The notes beneath the pieces were generated by a model, which was given only the letters and a program-made list of their open reading frames with translations, had not been told where the DNA came from and did no database searches. DNA of 31,784 bases from Verrucomicrobiota bacterium (GTDB taxonomy: Bacteria > Verrucomicrobiota > Verrucomicrobiia > Limisphaerales > JAEYXS01), in assembly GCA_023431185.1 (NCBI GenBank), contig JAEYXS010000072.1:1-31784 (forward strand). Reading direction: 5' to 3'. Numbering within the stretch: position 1 is the first letter of the stretch; every line of letters starts with the position of its first letter. Both the position numbers and the translations under genes were made by a program. This document shows, one piece after another, positions 17,910 to 25,800 of the stretch.

Positions 17910-18716
17910 GTGAAGAAGTATCTCCATGTCGCCAATGTCGGCTTGCAAAACACGCTGGTTTACCGCGTGAACTTCTTCTTTCGTGCCGCTTTCGGCCTCG
18001 TGCCGCTCATGGCCACCATCTTCATCTGGCAGGCCGTCTATGCCGGGAAGACCTCGGGCGATGACGTCGCCGGTTACACGCTGGCCCAGATGATCTCCTA
18101 CTACCTCATCGTGACCGTGGTGAACACCTTCACCGCCGTCACTGAGGACGACTGGCAGATCGCCGCCGACATCAAGGACGGCAACATCAGCCAGTTCCTG
18201 CTCAAGCCCATCGATTACCTGACGTATCGCTTGGTCCTGTTCGCTTCCGGTCGGTTCATCTACACCTTGGTCGCCATCATACCCGTCTCCATCTTCATCT
18301 TCTTCCAGCGCGATTTCTTTGTCGGCCCCGCCAGTGGCACGCACTTGGGCGTATTCATGATTTCCTTGGTGCTCACCGCGCTGCTGCAATTCCTCATCAG
18401 CTACACGCTGGCGCTGCTGGCCTTCTGGGTGTTGGAAGTATCCACCTTCATCTTCATCGCGTTCGCTGTCGAATACGCCGCCAGCGGCCAACTCTATCCC
18501 TTGGACATCCTGCCGCCACTGATCACGAAGCTCATGTTCTTCACCCCGTTCCCGTATCTCATGTTCTTTCCCGTGAACGTCTATCTCGGCAAGATGAATG
18601 GGAATGAACTCTGGGCTGGGCTGGCCATGCAAGCCTTCTGGGTCGCCATGGCCTATCTGCTCGCCCGCTGGGTCTGGGCCCGCGGCATCAAACGCTACTC
18701 CGCTGTCGGCGGCTGA
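17910..18716 (+). CDS. ABC-2 family transporter permease (PF06182-like), first of a pair
   Basis: 268 residues, six membrane helices, ABC-2-type permease of the DUF990/PF06182 group. The start is GTG at 17910 (VKKYLHVANVGLQNTLVYR). The cytoplasmic loop IAADIKDGNISQFLLKPIDY is the hallmark: this family has a conserved 'I..G.ls..LlkPi' segment after TM2. It forms a pair with the next gene, 10 bp apart, which fits a heterodimeric membrane core. Such pairs normally come with an ATP-binding gene just upstream, but here upstream is the divergent rlmD gene, so the ATPase must be encoded elsewhere. Substrate unknown; exporter likely from the family. Confidence 0.85.
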   Translation: MKKYLHVANVGLQNTLVYRVNFFFRAAFGLVPLMATIFIWQAVYAGKTSGDDVAGYTLAQMISYYLIVTVVNTFTAVTEDDWQIAADIKDGNISQFLLKPIDYLTYRLVLFASGRFIYTLVAIIPVSIFIFFQRDFFVGPASGTHLGVFMISLVLTALLQFLISYTLALLAFWVLEVSTFIFIAFAVEYAASGQLYPLDILPPLITKLMFFTPFPYLMFFPVNVYLGKMNGNELWAGLAMQAFWVAMAYLLARWVWARGIKRYSAVGG

Positions 18717-18726
18717 GGATAACTCG

Positions 18727-19530
18727 ATGAACGAAACCATCAAACGTTACGCTAGTATTTACGCCATGCTCTGGCGGAACTCCGTCGTGCGTGAGATGGG
18801 GTTCAAATCGAACTTCATCATGTGGCTCGTGGTGGAGCTGCTCTGGTTCGCGCTGCAACTCGTCTTCGTGGGTGTGCTCTACATGCACACCGAGCACATC
18901 GGCACCTGGAGCAAGTGGGAGGTGGTCATGCTCTTCGGCGCGAGCCATTTCATCCAGCAACTCTTCACCGCCTTCTTCCTCGTGAACCTCGCGAACGTCT
19001 CGGAACTTATCCGCACGGGCAAGCTGGACTTCATGATGCTGCTGCCGGTGAACACCCGTTTCCTCATCTCCTTCAAGCAGGTGGACCTCGGCGGCTTCAT
19101 CAGCGCGGCGACGGGTGTGGCCGTGATCGTCTATGCCTGCCGGAAGCTCGGCCTCGTGCCGGAGCTGGCTCACATCGCCGGATTCCTCGTGCTCTGCGTG
19201 GTCGGCCTGCTCATCCATTATTCTCTGATGTTCCTCCTCACCAGCGTGAGCTTCTGGACCGTCCGCGCCCAAGGCATCGTGTGGGGATACTACAACCTCT
19301 TCAACATCTCCCGCCAGCCGGACGAGGCGTTCAAGGGCCTGTTCAAGACCTTCTTCACCTTCGTCCTGCCCATGATGCTCGTGGTGAACGTCCCCGTGCG
19401 CGTGCTCATCCAGAAGCTGAGCTCACCCGGCCAACTCGCGCTCATGCTCCTGATGGCCGCCCTGTGCTGGTTTGCCTCGGCAGCCTTCTGGAAGTTCTCC
19501 GTCAGCCGCTACACCAGCGCGAGTTCTTAG
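18727..19530 (+). CDS. ABC-2 family transporter permease (PF06182-like), second of a pair
   Basis: 267 residues from the ATG at 18727 (MNETIKRYASIYAMLWRNS); the frame is open to 18598, but the upstream part overlaps the preceding permease and has no membrane character. GAGG at 18714-18717 supplies a weak ribosome site. Six membrane helices; the loop VSELIRTGKLDFMMLLPVN matches the conserved permease segment (G-LD-lLl-Pv) of the family. Same family as the neighbour, so the two probably form one complex. The end at 19530 faces the EamA gene (stop at 19567) tail to tail with only 36 bp between and no clear hairpin. Confidence 0.85.
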   Translation: MNETIKRYASIYAMLWRNSVVREMGFKSNFIMWLVVELLWFALQLVFVGVLYMHTEHIGTWSKWEVVMLFGASHFIQQLFTAFFLVNLANVSELIRTGKLDFMMLLPVNTRFLISFKQVDLGGFISAATGVAVIVYACRKLGLVPELAHIAGFLVLCVVGLLIHYSLMFLLTSVSFWTVRAQGIVWGYYNLFNISRQPDEAFKGLFKTFFTFVLPMMLVVNVPVRVLIQKLSSPGQLALMLLMAALCWFASAAFWKFSVSRYTSASS

Positions 19531-19566
19531 CAGATGGTGAGATGTTGCTTCATTAATAGAGAGTAA

Positions 19567-20523
19567 CTAAACACTTGTCCGCTTGAGCTTTTTCCCGGCT
19601 ATCTCAACAAAATTCTTCGGCAACGTGATGACACACACGCCCACCACGATCACCGCTGCCGCCACGATGGTCTGACCGTTCAAGTGCTCATCCAGCAACC
19701 ACCAGCCTAGAAAAACCGCGACGATGGGATTCACATACGCATAGGTCGCGACGAGTGAGGGATTGCACACCTGCAAAAGCCAGATGTAGGCGCTGAAGCC
19801 GACCCAGGAACCCATCACGATGAGATAGATGAAAGCACCGATGGAGCGGCCGCTAAAGCCGTCGAAATTGGTGTCCGCCAGCTCGCCGCGCAGGAAACCC
19901 ACGAGCAGTTGGGAGGCGCCACCGCAGAGCATCTGCATGGCCACGCCCAGCAGGGCGGAGGAAGGACGGGCATTGTGCTTCATGAACAACGAGCCGCTGG
20001 CCCAGAGAATGCAGGCGAACACCAATCCGACAACCGCACCGATGTGGATGCCCGCACCATGAACATCCTTGCCTTGGCCGAGCACAAGCAGGACGACTCC
20101 GCCAAAACCGATGACGATGCCGAGCAGGTTCTTCGCGCTGGGACGTTCGCCCTGCGGACGGGCCCAATCCAACAGGGCGATCCAGAGCGGCACGATGGCG
20201 ATGATGAGGGCAGCTAGACCGCTGGAGACGTATTGCTCGGCCCAGACCACCAGGCCATTGCCACCCAGCAGCAGCAACGTCCCTGAAATAAATGAATTCT
20301 TCCAATGCAGCGGCGTGGGGCGCTCTGCTCCGCGCAGCCGCATGAGCAGATAGAGCAACGCTCCGGCGATGACGAAGCGCGCTCCCGCCATGAGAAAGGG
20401 CGGCAGCGTCTCCACGGCCACGCGGATGGCGAGGTAGGTGGAACCCCAGACGGTGTACAGGGCGATGAACGCCGCGATCAACAGGCTGCGGGGCGGGGCG
20501 GAGGCGGTGCTTATGGCGCTCAT
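19567..20523 (-). CDS. EamA-family (DMT) inner-membrane exporter, YedA-like
   Basis: 318 residues, ten predicted membrane helices in two EamA halves (about 14-140 and 165-305). The opening IAAFIALYTVWGSTYLAIRV and the block VVWAEQYVSSGLAALIIAIVPLW (in parts) are typical of YedA/RhaT-like drug/metabolite exporters, and the second half has the matching SLVATYAYVNPIVAVFLGWW. Such proteins export amino acids or metabolites; the substrate cannot be read from sequence. ATG at 20523. A strong terminator on the same strand at 20574-20602 lies upstream of it and so isolates it from transcription coming from further upstream. Family very sure. Confidence 0.92.
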   Translation of the reverse strand: MSAISTASAPPRSLLIAAFIALYTVWGSTYLAIRVAVETLPPFLMAGARFVIAGALLYLLMRLRGAERPTPLHWKNSFISGTLLLLGGNGLVVWAEQYVSSGLAALIIAIVPLWIALLDWARPQGERPSAKNLLGIVIGFGGVVLLVLGQGKDVHGAGIHIGAVVGLVFACILWASGSLFMKHNARPSSALLGVAMQMLCGGASQLLVGFLRGELADTNFDGFSGRSIGAFIYLIVMGSWVGFSAYIWLLQVCNPSLVATYAYVNPIVAVFLGWWLLDEHLNGQTIVAAAVIVVGVCVITLPKNFVEIAGKKLKRTSV

Positions 20524-20573
20524 GCTGTCTGGCCTCCCGAAGTGGTCCGATATGTCACGCAGCGGAAAATAGA

Positions 20574-20602
20574 AAACCCGCCGCGAGGATCACGGCGGGT
20601 TT
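20574..20602 (-). terminator. Minus-strand terminator upstream of the EamA gene
   Basis: Perfect 10-bp stem (AAACCCGCCG at 20574-20583, CGGCGGGTTT at 20593-20602) with a 9-base loop. On the minus strand it is followed by TTTTCTATTTTCC, giving a T-rich tail; on the plus strand the tail is weak. It does not follow the EamA gene, so it must end another transcript, coming from 20603-20811. Confidence 0.75.
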
Positions 20603-20811
20603 CGGAAAGTTTGATTTTATTACCTTCGCGAATCCTGCCGGGGCATCGCCGGACGCTTGGCTACACAAGCCCAAGCCACGGCCGGCCAACCTGCTTTAAT
20701 GCAGGCCGGACGCACGATGGCTTTGGACAGATTCACGAACACGCCGCGCAAGTTGTCACCTGCTTGCCAAATTGTCAACGGTTGCGCGGAAGTTCCCAAT
20801 CCCAAACTCAA
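20603..20811 (-). other. Possible small transcript or small protein gene ahead of a terminator
   Basis: A transcript should end at 20574-20602, yet no known gene lies just upstream on the minus strand. A 63-codon open frame runs from 20811 to 20620 (C-terminal part VFVNLSKAIVRPACIKAGWP, rich in Ala, Trp, Cys and Arg); a shorter GTG start would leave about 40 basic residues. I recognise no family. As RNA the stretch can fold locally, for example a 6-bp stem GCTTGG with CCAAGC on the minus strand and a C/G-rich arm CCGGCCTGC with GCAGG. A TTGACA occurs near 20770 on the minus strand without a good -10. Either a small RNA or a small protein is possible; neither is shown. Confidence 0.35.
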
Positions 20812-20920
20812 AGCTCAAAAGAATTCTCAAACTCCAAAGCCACAAGATGCGGCGTTCTTTGCGGGATTGATTTATGATTGGAGCTTCCCTTGAGCTTTGA
20901 GCTTTGAATTTTGAGCTTGG
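20802..20920. repeat. Inverted pair of 7-bp-period repeats (family E)
   Basis: The right arm is four heptamers TTGAGCT, TTGAGCT, TTGAATT, TTGAGCT (20890-20917). The left arm (20802-20821) is in opposite orientation, built from CAAACT/CAAAGCT/CAAAAGA-like units. Arms 20802-20821 and 20901-20920 match at 15 of 20 positions as inverted repeats. About 120 bp in all, MITE-like, no gene inside. It ends 25 bp before the isomerase start. Confidence 0.6.
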
Positions 20921-20945
20921 CTCGCCAAGATGTCTGCACATCCCA

Positions 20946-21770
20946 ATGAAACTCGGCATCATCAACAGCGCGTTCCAGCAGGCAGGCGTCGATACTGCCA
21001 CCGGCCTCAAGCATATCTCCCGCATCGGCTTTGATTGCGTGGACATCTTCACCGAAGCCGTCGGTATCTCAAAAAAAGAAGTCAGTCTGGTGGCGAACAC
21101 GTGCGAGAAGTTGGAGCTGCCGATCATTTCGTTGCCCGTGGTTTCCGTCGGCTTGATCGATTTCAACGACCCGGTGCGGGCGTATCACGTCGAGCGGACG
21201 AAGAAGTTCATCGACCTCGCCAAGACTTGGGGTGCGAAGAATATCCTGCTCGTGCTGGGGGAATACATCTGGCAGCGCGAGGTGATCCCCGCCGAGGCGC
21301 AGTGGCAGTATGCGGTGGAGACGTGTCGCGTGCTGGGCGATTACGCGGCGAAGAAGAAGGTGGATGTCGCGCTGGAGTTGGAGCCGTTCCGGTTGAGCCT
21401 CTTGAACAATGTGCCGGAGATGGTGCGTTTCGTCGATGATGTGAATCATCCGCGCGTGAAAGCGAACATCGACATCAGCCATCTCGTCCTCTCCGACACG
21501 AGTCCGCATGATGTGCGCAAGCTGAAGGGCAAGGCCATCCATGTACATCTCAGCGATTGCGATGGCAAAGTCCACGGCGATCTGCCGCCTGGCCGCGGTG
21601 TCGTGAAGTTCGAGCCCTATCTGCAAGCCATCAAAGAACTGGATATTCCCGACGGCGTCGTGTCTATCGAGCTGGAGTATTCACCCGATCCCAAACGTAT
21701 CGTAGAATGGGTGGAAGAAGCCTACCGCGAAACCGCCAAGCGCATGGATATCGTGGGGATGAGGGGGTAA
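20946..21770 (+). CDS. Sugar phosphate isomerase/epimerase (xylose-isomerase-like TIM barrel)
   Basis: 274 residues. The start at 20946 (MKLGIINSAFQQAG) fits the usual family start; the frame is open upstream to 20904 but runs through repeat DNA. No clear ribosome site. A single AP-endonuclease-2/xylose-isomerase-like barrel: ALELEP near residue 148, KANIDISHLVLSD near 183, KAIHVHLSDCDG near 207 and VVSIELEYSPDP near 248 supply the usual Glu, Asp/His, His and Glu metal ligands. Such enzymes isomerise or epimerise sugars or inositol-type compounds; the substrate is not readable. The C-terminus is IVGMRG and the TAA stop at 21768-21770 is the outer edge of the inverted repeat bounding the next gene. 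Confidence 0.85.
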   Translation: MKLGIINSAFQQAGVDTATGLKHISRIGFDCVDIFTEAVGISKKEVSLVANTCEKLELPIISLPVVSVGLIDFNDPVRAYHVERTKKFIDLAKTWGAKNILLVLGEYIWQREVIPAEAQWQYAVETCRVLGDYAAKKKVDVALELEPFRLSLLNNVPEMVRFVDDVNHPRVKANIDISHLVLSDTSPHDVRKLKGKAIHVHLSDCDGKVHGDLPPGRGVVKFEPYLQAIKELDIPDGVVSIELEYSPDPKRIVEWVEEAYRETAKRMDIVGMRG

Positions 21771-21798
21771 ACCACGGAATACGCTGAATACACGGAAA
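21767..21798 (+). repeat. Left inverted repeat of the GxxExxY unit (family F, 9-bp units)
   Basis: CCACGGAAT (21772-21780), ACGCTGAAT (21781-21789), ACACGGAAA (21790-21798). It begins with GTAA, whose TAA is the stop of the isomerase gene. Confidence 0.85.
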
Positions 21799-21809
21799 AG
21801 GGACGGAAA

Positions 21810-22220
21810 ATGAACAAGGAGCTTATTCATGAGGATCTCACTTATGAGATCATCGGTGCTTGTTTTGAGGTGTACAAGGAAAAAGGCTGCGGATTTGTAG
21901 AGCCGGTTTATCAAGAGTGTCTGGAGATTGAACTGGAGTTGAGAGGCATCCCGTTTGTCGCTCAAAAGCAACTGATACTTGTTTACAAGGGAAAGCCGCT
22001 GAGTTCCAAGTATCAACCGGATCTGATTTGCCATGAGCAGATCATTGTAGAGTTGAAAGCAGTCTCATGCCTGGTGGATGAACACCGGGCACAGCTCCAA
22101 AATTACCTGAAGGCAACCGGGATACGGCTCGGTTTATTGGTGAATTTCGGCCATCACCCTAAAGTTGAAATCGAACGCATTGCATCAGGTAAAGGTCGCT
22201 ATTCACAGAAAGACCTGTGA
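21810..22220 (+). CDS. GxxExxY protein (PDDEXK_3, putative nuclease)
   Basis: 136 residues, ATG at 21810 preceded by ACGGAAAA. It contains the name motif GFVEPVY (residues 28-34) and a PD-(D/E)xK-like core YQPDLICHEQIIVELKAV with PD near 69-70 and ELK near 80-82, then an amphipathic LQNYLKATG helix typical of the family. The family (TIGR04256/PF13366) is known as many near-identical copies per genome in PVC and other environmental bacteria; its biochemical role is not established, though the fold is that of nucleases. Here it lies alone between inverted repeats with lower GC than both neighbours, which fits a gene that travels with those repeats. A nuclease acting on DNA at the repeats is my inference. 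Confidence 0.92.
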   Translation: MNKELIHEDLTYEIIGACFEVYKEKGCGFVEPVYQECLEIELELRGIPFVAQKQLILVYKGKPLSSKYQPDLICHEQIIVELKAVSCLVDEHRAQLQNYLKATGIRLGLLVNFGHHPKVEIERIASGKGRYSQKDL

Positions 22221-22234
22221 TTCCTTTCCCATCC

Positions 22235-22266
22235 CTCCCGTGTATTCTGCGTATTCCGTGGTTTAC
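22235..22266 (-). repeat. Right inverted repeat of the GxxExxY unit (family F)
   Basis: On the minus strand: GTAAAC, CCACGGAAT-type, ACGCAGAAT, ACACGGGAG. Its TAA (22265-22263) is the stop codon of the DUF5069-like gene on the minus strand. Confidence 0.85.
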
Positions 22267-22790
22267 TTCTTTCCCCGGTTTTCGTTCACGTACGCCAGCA
22301 CCTTCTGCTGGTCGCCATCCACCTGCCAGACAAAGCGGAGGAAATCGGCCAAGTGTATGTTCACGCCGCGCAGGAAGGGACGGTCGCCGCCGCAGCCGTA
22401 CATCAGTTCCGGCGGCATCTCGCCGCGCAGTTTTGCCTTCGCCTTTTCGATGATGCGGGGGAGCCAGGGGATGCCGCCGAGCGGGGCGGACTTGGCGGGC
22501 AGGGTGGCGGAGTCGATGACTTTGCCGCTGGGCTTGCCGTGCTGGACGTTCAGGAAGTAATCGCGGCGCACCGCCGTGACCAGCAGCACATCCGAATAGA
22601 TCGGCTCGGCACCCCGGCAGAAATCTTCCACGAAATCAAATAGCTCCTGTGCAGTGCAACCGATGGACGCCAGGAACTCCACCTCTTCCTTGCCAAAAAG
22701 TCCGGCCGCACTCTGTGTGCCGTTATTGTAGCGCAAGACCGCCGCGTCATAGATCTGCTTGAACCGCTCTGCCCAAATGTAATTCTGCAT
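22263..22790 (-). CDS. DUF5069-like protein
   Basis: 175 residues from the ATG at 22790 (MQNYIWAERFKQIYD); a TTG at 22826 would add 12 residues. The C-terminal two thirds match the DUF5069 pattern: GGIPWLPRIIEKAKAKLRGE (LPR-x-DK-R-KL block), then ELMYGCGGDRPFL, an acidic/hydrophobic ADFLRFVW and a final DQQKVLAYVN. The N-terminal part, with AQELFDFVEDFCRG, is extra. The function of DUF5069 is unknown; it is small, soluble and cytoplasmic. It follows the tricorn gene on the same strand with 82 bp between, and a second DUF5069 gene lies on the other side of tricorn. Its stop lies in the inverted repeat at 22238-22266. Confidence 0.7.
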   Translation of the reverse strand: MQNYIWAERFKQIYDAAVLRYNNGTQSAAGLFGKEEVEFLASIGCTAQELFDFVEDFCRGAEPIYSDVLLVTAVRRDYFLNVQHGKPSGKVIDSATLPAKSAPLGGIPWLPRIIEKAKAKLRGEMPPELMYGCGGDRPFLRGVNIHLADFLRFVWQVDGDQQKVLAYVNENRGKK

Positions 22791-22872
22791 GGGGAAAAGA
22801 TAGCAGCGATTGTGGCCTTTGGCCAATCGTCATCTGCCATTTTTGCTGCAAGAGTTGTCCGCGACTGTAGTG

Positions 22873-25800
22873 TTACTTCAACAACACCTCCACCGCCTTC
22901 TCCAGTTGCAGGTCTTTTCCCTTCGCGACGGATTCGGGGTCGTTGTTCACGCGGTGGTCCGGCTCCAGTTGCTGGTTCTCCAGATACTTGCCTTGACGGT
23001 CCTTGATGCCCACTTGCGGGATGCCGAAGTAGATGGTCTTGTCCATCTGCGTCTCCCACCAGACCGCCGTGCCAGTGCCGGGCACGGGCATGCCGACGAG
23101 TTCGCCCAGGCCCAGCGTCTTGTAGAGCAGGGGGAACATGTGCGCGTTGGAGTAGTTGCTCTCGCTCATCAGCACCACGGTCTTCTTCTGCCACTTCTGC
23201 ATGGGGTCATGGCCGATGACATTGTCGCGTGGGATGTAGGTGAAGTAAGTCTTGCCGCTCAACAGGTCGGCGAGGTCATCGTGCAGCCAGCCGCCGCCAT
23301 TGAAGCGCGTGTCGATCACGATGGCTTGCTTGTCCGTATTGCGACCCAACACGTCGGAGTAGAACTCGCGGAAGGCGGAATCACCCATGCTGCGGATGTG
23401 CGCGTAACCGATTTTGCCGCCGGAGAGTTTGTCCGCCATCTCACGGCGTGACTTGAGCCAGCGTTGGTAGAGCAGTTCATCTTCCTCGCCGCCGGAGATG
23501 GGTTTCACCGCTTCTTCCCAACGCATGGCATTGGCCGGGTCGAGCAGGGAGAGCAGCACCGGCTTGCCCGTCTTGCGATTGAGCAGGGGATAGGGATTCG
23601 TGTTCTCCTCGATAGCGACGCCGTCAATCTTCTCGATGACATGGCCCGCCTTGATCCGGGAACCGGCCTTTTGCAACGGGCCATTCTCAAGGACTTCCAG
23701 AATCTTCCAGCCGGGCCCTTTGCTGCCGTTCTCGAAGAACGCGCCCAGGCTCGCTGTGACGTCGCCACCACCAGAGCTGGGGCGATAGCCGCTGCCGGTG
23801 TGCGAGGCGTTCAATTCACCCAACAACTCGCTCAGCATCTCGGCGAAATCCCAGTTATTGTCGATATGTGGGAGGAAGCGACGGTAGGCTTTCTCGTAAG
23901 CGGGCCAATCCACCGCGTGCAGGTCTTTCACGTAGAACTTCTTCGCCACCTGCCGCCAGGCGTGCTCGAATATGTAGGTGCGCTCGGCGGCGCGGTTCAG
24001 CTCCATCTCGGCGCTGAAGTTCACGGAGGTTTGTTTGGCCGAACTGATCTCGATCTTCGTGATCTTGCCCCCGGCGAGGACGAACACGTTCTTGCCTTCC
24101 TCATCCAACTCAAGGCGGCCGGATTCAGCGCCGAGCTTCACGAGCAGCTTGGTCTCGTTCTCGCGCGGCTTGTGCTGCCAGAGATCGTGGCCTTTCTCGA
24201 ACTTGGCGAGGTAGAGGACGGTCTCGCCATCCGGTGTGATGACCGCATCCGCGAGGTCCGACGAATGGATGGTCAGGCGGGCGACGCGTTTTTCGATGCC
24301 CTCCAGCTCGATCTTCACCGGATCAACTTTCTTGTCGTCCTCATCCTTCTTCTCATCTTTGGCGGATGCGTCTTTCTTGCTGTCATCCTTCTTCGCTTCA
24401 TCAGACTTCTTGTCCTTGTCGTCCGCGGGTTTCTTCTCGCTGTCCTTCTTCTCTTTTTCCTTATCTTTGTCTTTCTTTTCCTTTTCTTGGAGCAGCTCGT
24501 AGTCGGCCTTGCTGTGCTTGAAGCGGTCAAAGGCATCCTGCGTGAAGAACATGCCGTAAGCATCCACGTTTGCGCCCCAACTGCCGTGGCTGCGCATGCC
24601 GTGGCGATCCGTGAACCAGAGCAGCATTTTACCTTTCATCATCCACTTCGGGCGCTCGTCCTCGTAACCGCTCTTGGACAGGTTCACGGGTGGCTTGCCC
24701 CCGGCGGCATCCAACAAGCCGACTTCAGAGGACCAGCGGGTCTTATCGAGGAAATTCACGAGGAACCATTGGCTGTCCGGCGACCAATCGAACCACTGGT
24801 CACCATCTGTATAGGAGTAATTCGCATCACCCGGCAGCACGATGCGGGTCTGCTTGCTCGCAAGGTTCAAGACCTTCAGCGTGGTGCGTTCCTCCAGATA
24901 GGCGACTTCCTTGCCGTCCGGCGAATAGCGTGGCTGGAAGGTTTCAGCGGGGTCATCCAGCAAAGCGGTCTCGTTGATGATGGTGGAACTGTAGAAATGC
25001 AGGTCATCCTCACGGGCGATGCTCGCCTCGTAAATGTTCCAACTGCCATTGCGCTCACCGGCGTAGAGCAGCTTGCGGCCGTCCGGGCTGAAGCTGACGG
25101 AGCGCTCCTGCTCCGGTGTGTTCGTGATGCGCTTGGTGATCTTGTGATCGATGGAGACAACGAAGATCTCGCCGCGCACGACGAAAGCGACTTCCTTGCC
25201 CTTCGGCGAGACGGCCATCTCGGTGGCATCACCCGAGAGCGTGGTGAACTGGGAATCGTTGCGCTTGCGATCCGCCGCGATCTGGATGGGTACCTTCTGC
25301 GGTTTGCCACTGCCACCTTTCACCAGGTAGAGCTCGCCATCGTAACTGTAGCAGAGATCGCCTTTCTTGGATATGGAGAGGAAGCGGGCCGGGTGCTTCT
25401 CATGTTGCGTGACTTGGGTCGCTTTATCTGGTGAAGCCAGGGGCATTTTCCAGACGTTGAAAGAACCGCTTTTTTCGCTGAGGTAATAGACATCTTTCTC
25501 GTTCGCGCTCCAGACGGGGTTGCGGTCTTCGCCTTCGAAGCTGCTCAGCTTGGTGTGTTTGCCGGTCTCTTTCTCATACATCCACACGTCGCGCGCGATG
25601 GAGGAAGTGTGATGCTTGCGCCACTCGTTTTCGTAGCCCTTGCGGTCGTGATAGAGGATACGCGCCCCCGCTTTGTCGAAGCGCGCGTCTTGCGCGGGGG
25701 TGGTGAGGATCTGGAGCGGACGGCCACCCTCCACGGGTATCTGATACAGCTCCTGCAAGGTGCGGGAGGGGAACTGCTGGTTCAGCGGCGAATCCATCCG

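Larger units (their letters stand above)
21767..22266. mobile_element. Putative GxxExxY unit bounded by 29-bp inverted repeats
   Basis: Left arm 21767-21795 and right arm 22238-22266 are inverted copies identical at 28 of 29 positions (one T/A mismatch). Each arm reads GTAAACCACGGAATACGC then GAATACACGG and consists of 9-bp units. The interior holds one gene, the GxxExxY protein. GC is about 46 percent over four sampled lines (21841-22080), against about 62 percent in the isomerase and 68 percent in a line of the DUF5069-like gene. The TAA at the outer edge of each arm serves as stop codon for the flanking convergent genes. No transposase, and no target-site duplication that I could see. Mobility is inferred from structure. 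Confidence 0.65.

Noticed and set aside
23464..25434. Plus-strand open frame of 656 codons
   Set aside because: Antisense to the tricorn gene; the leucine/phenylalanine-rich stretch is the reverse complement of the Lys/Asp/Glu linker, not a membrane protein.
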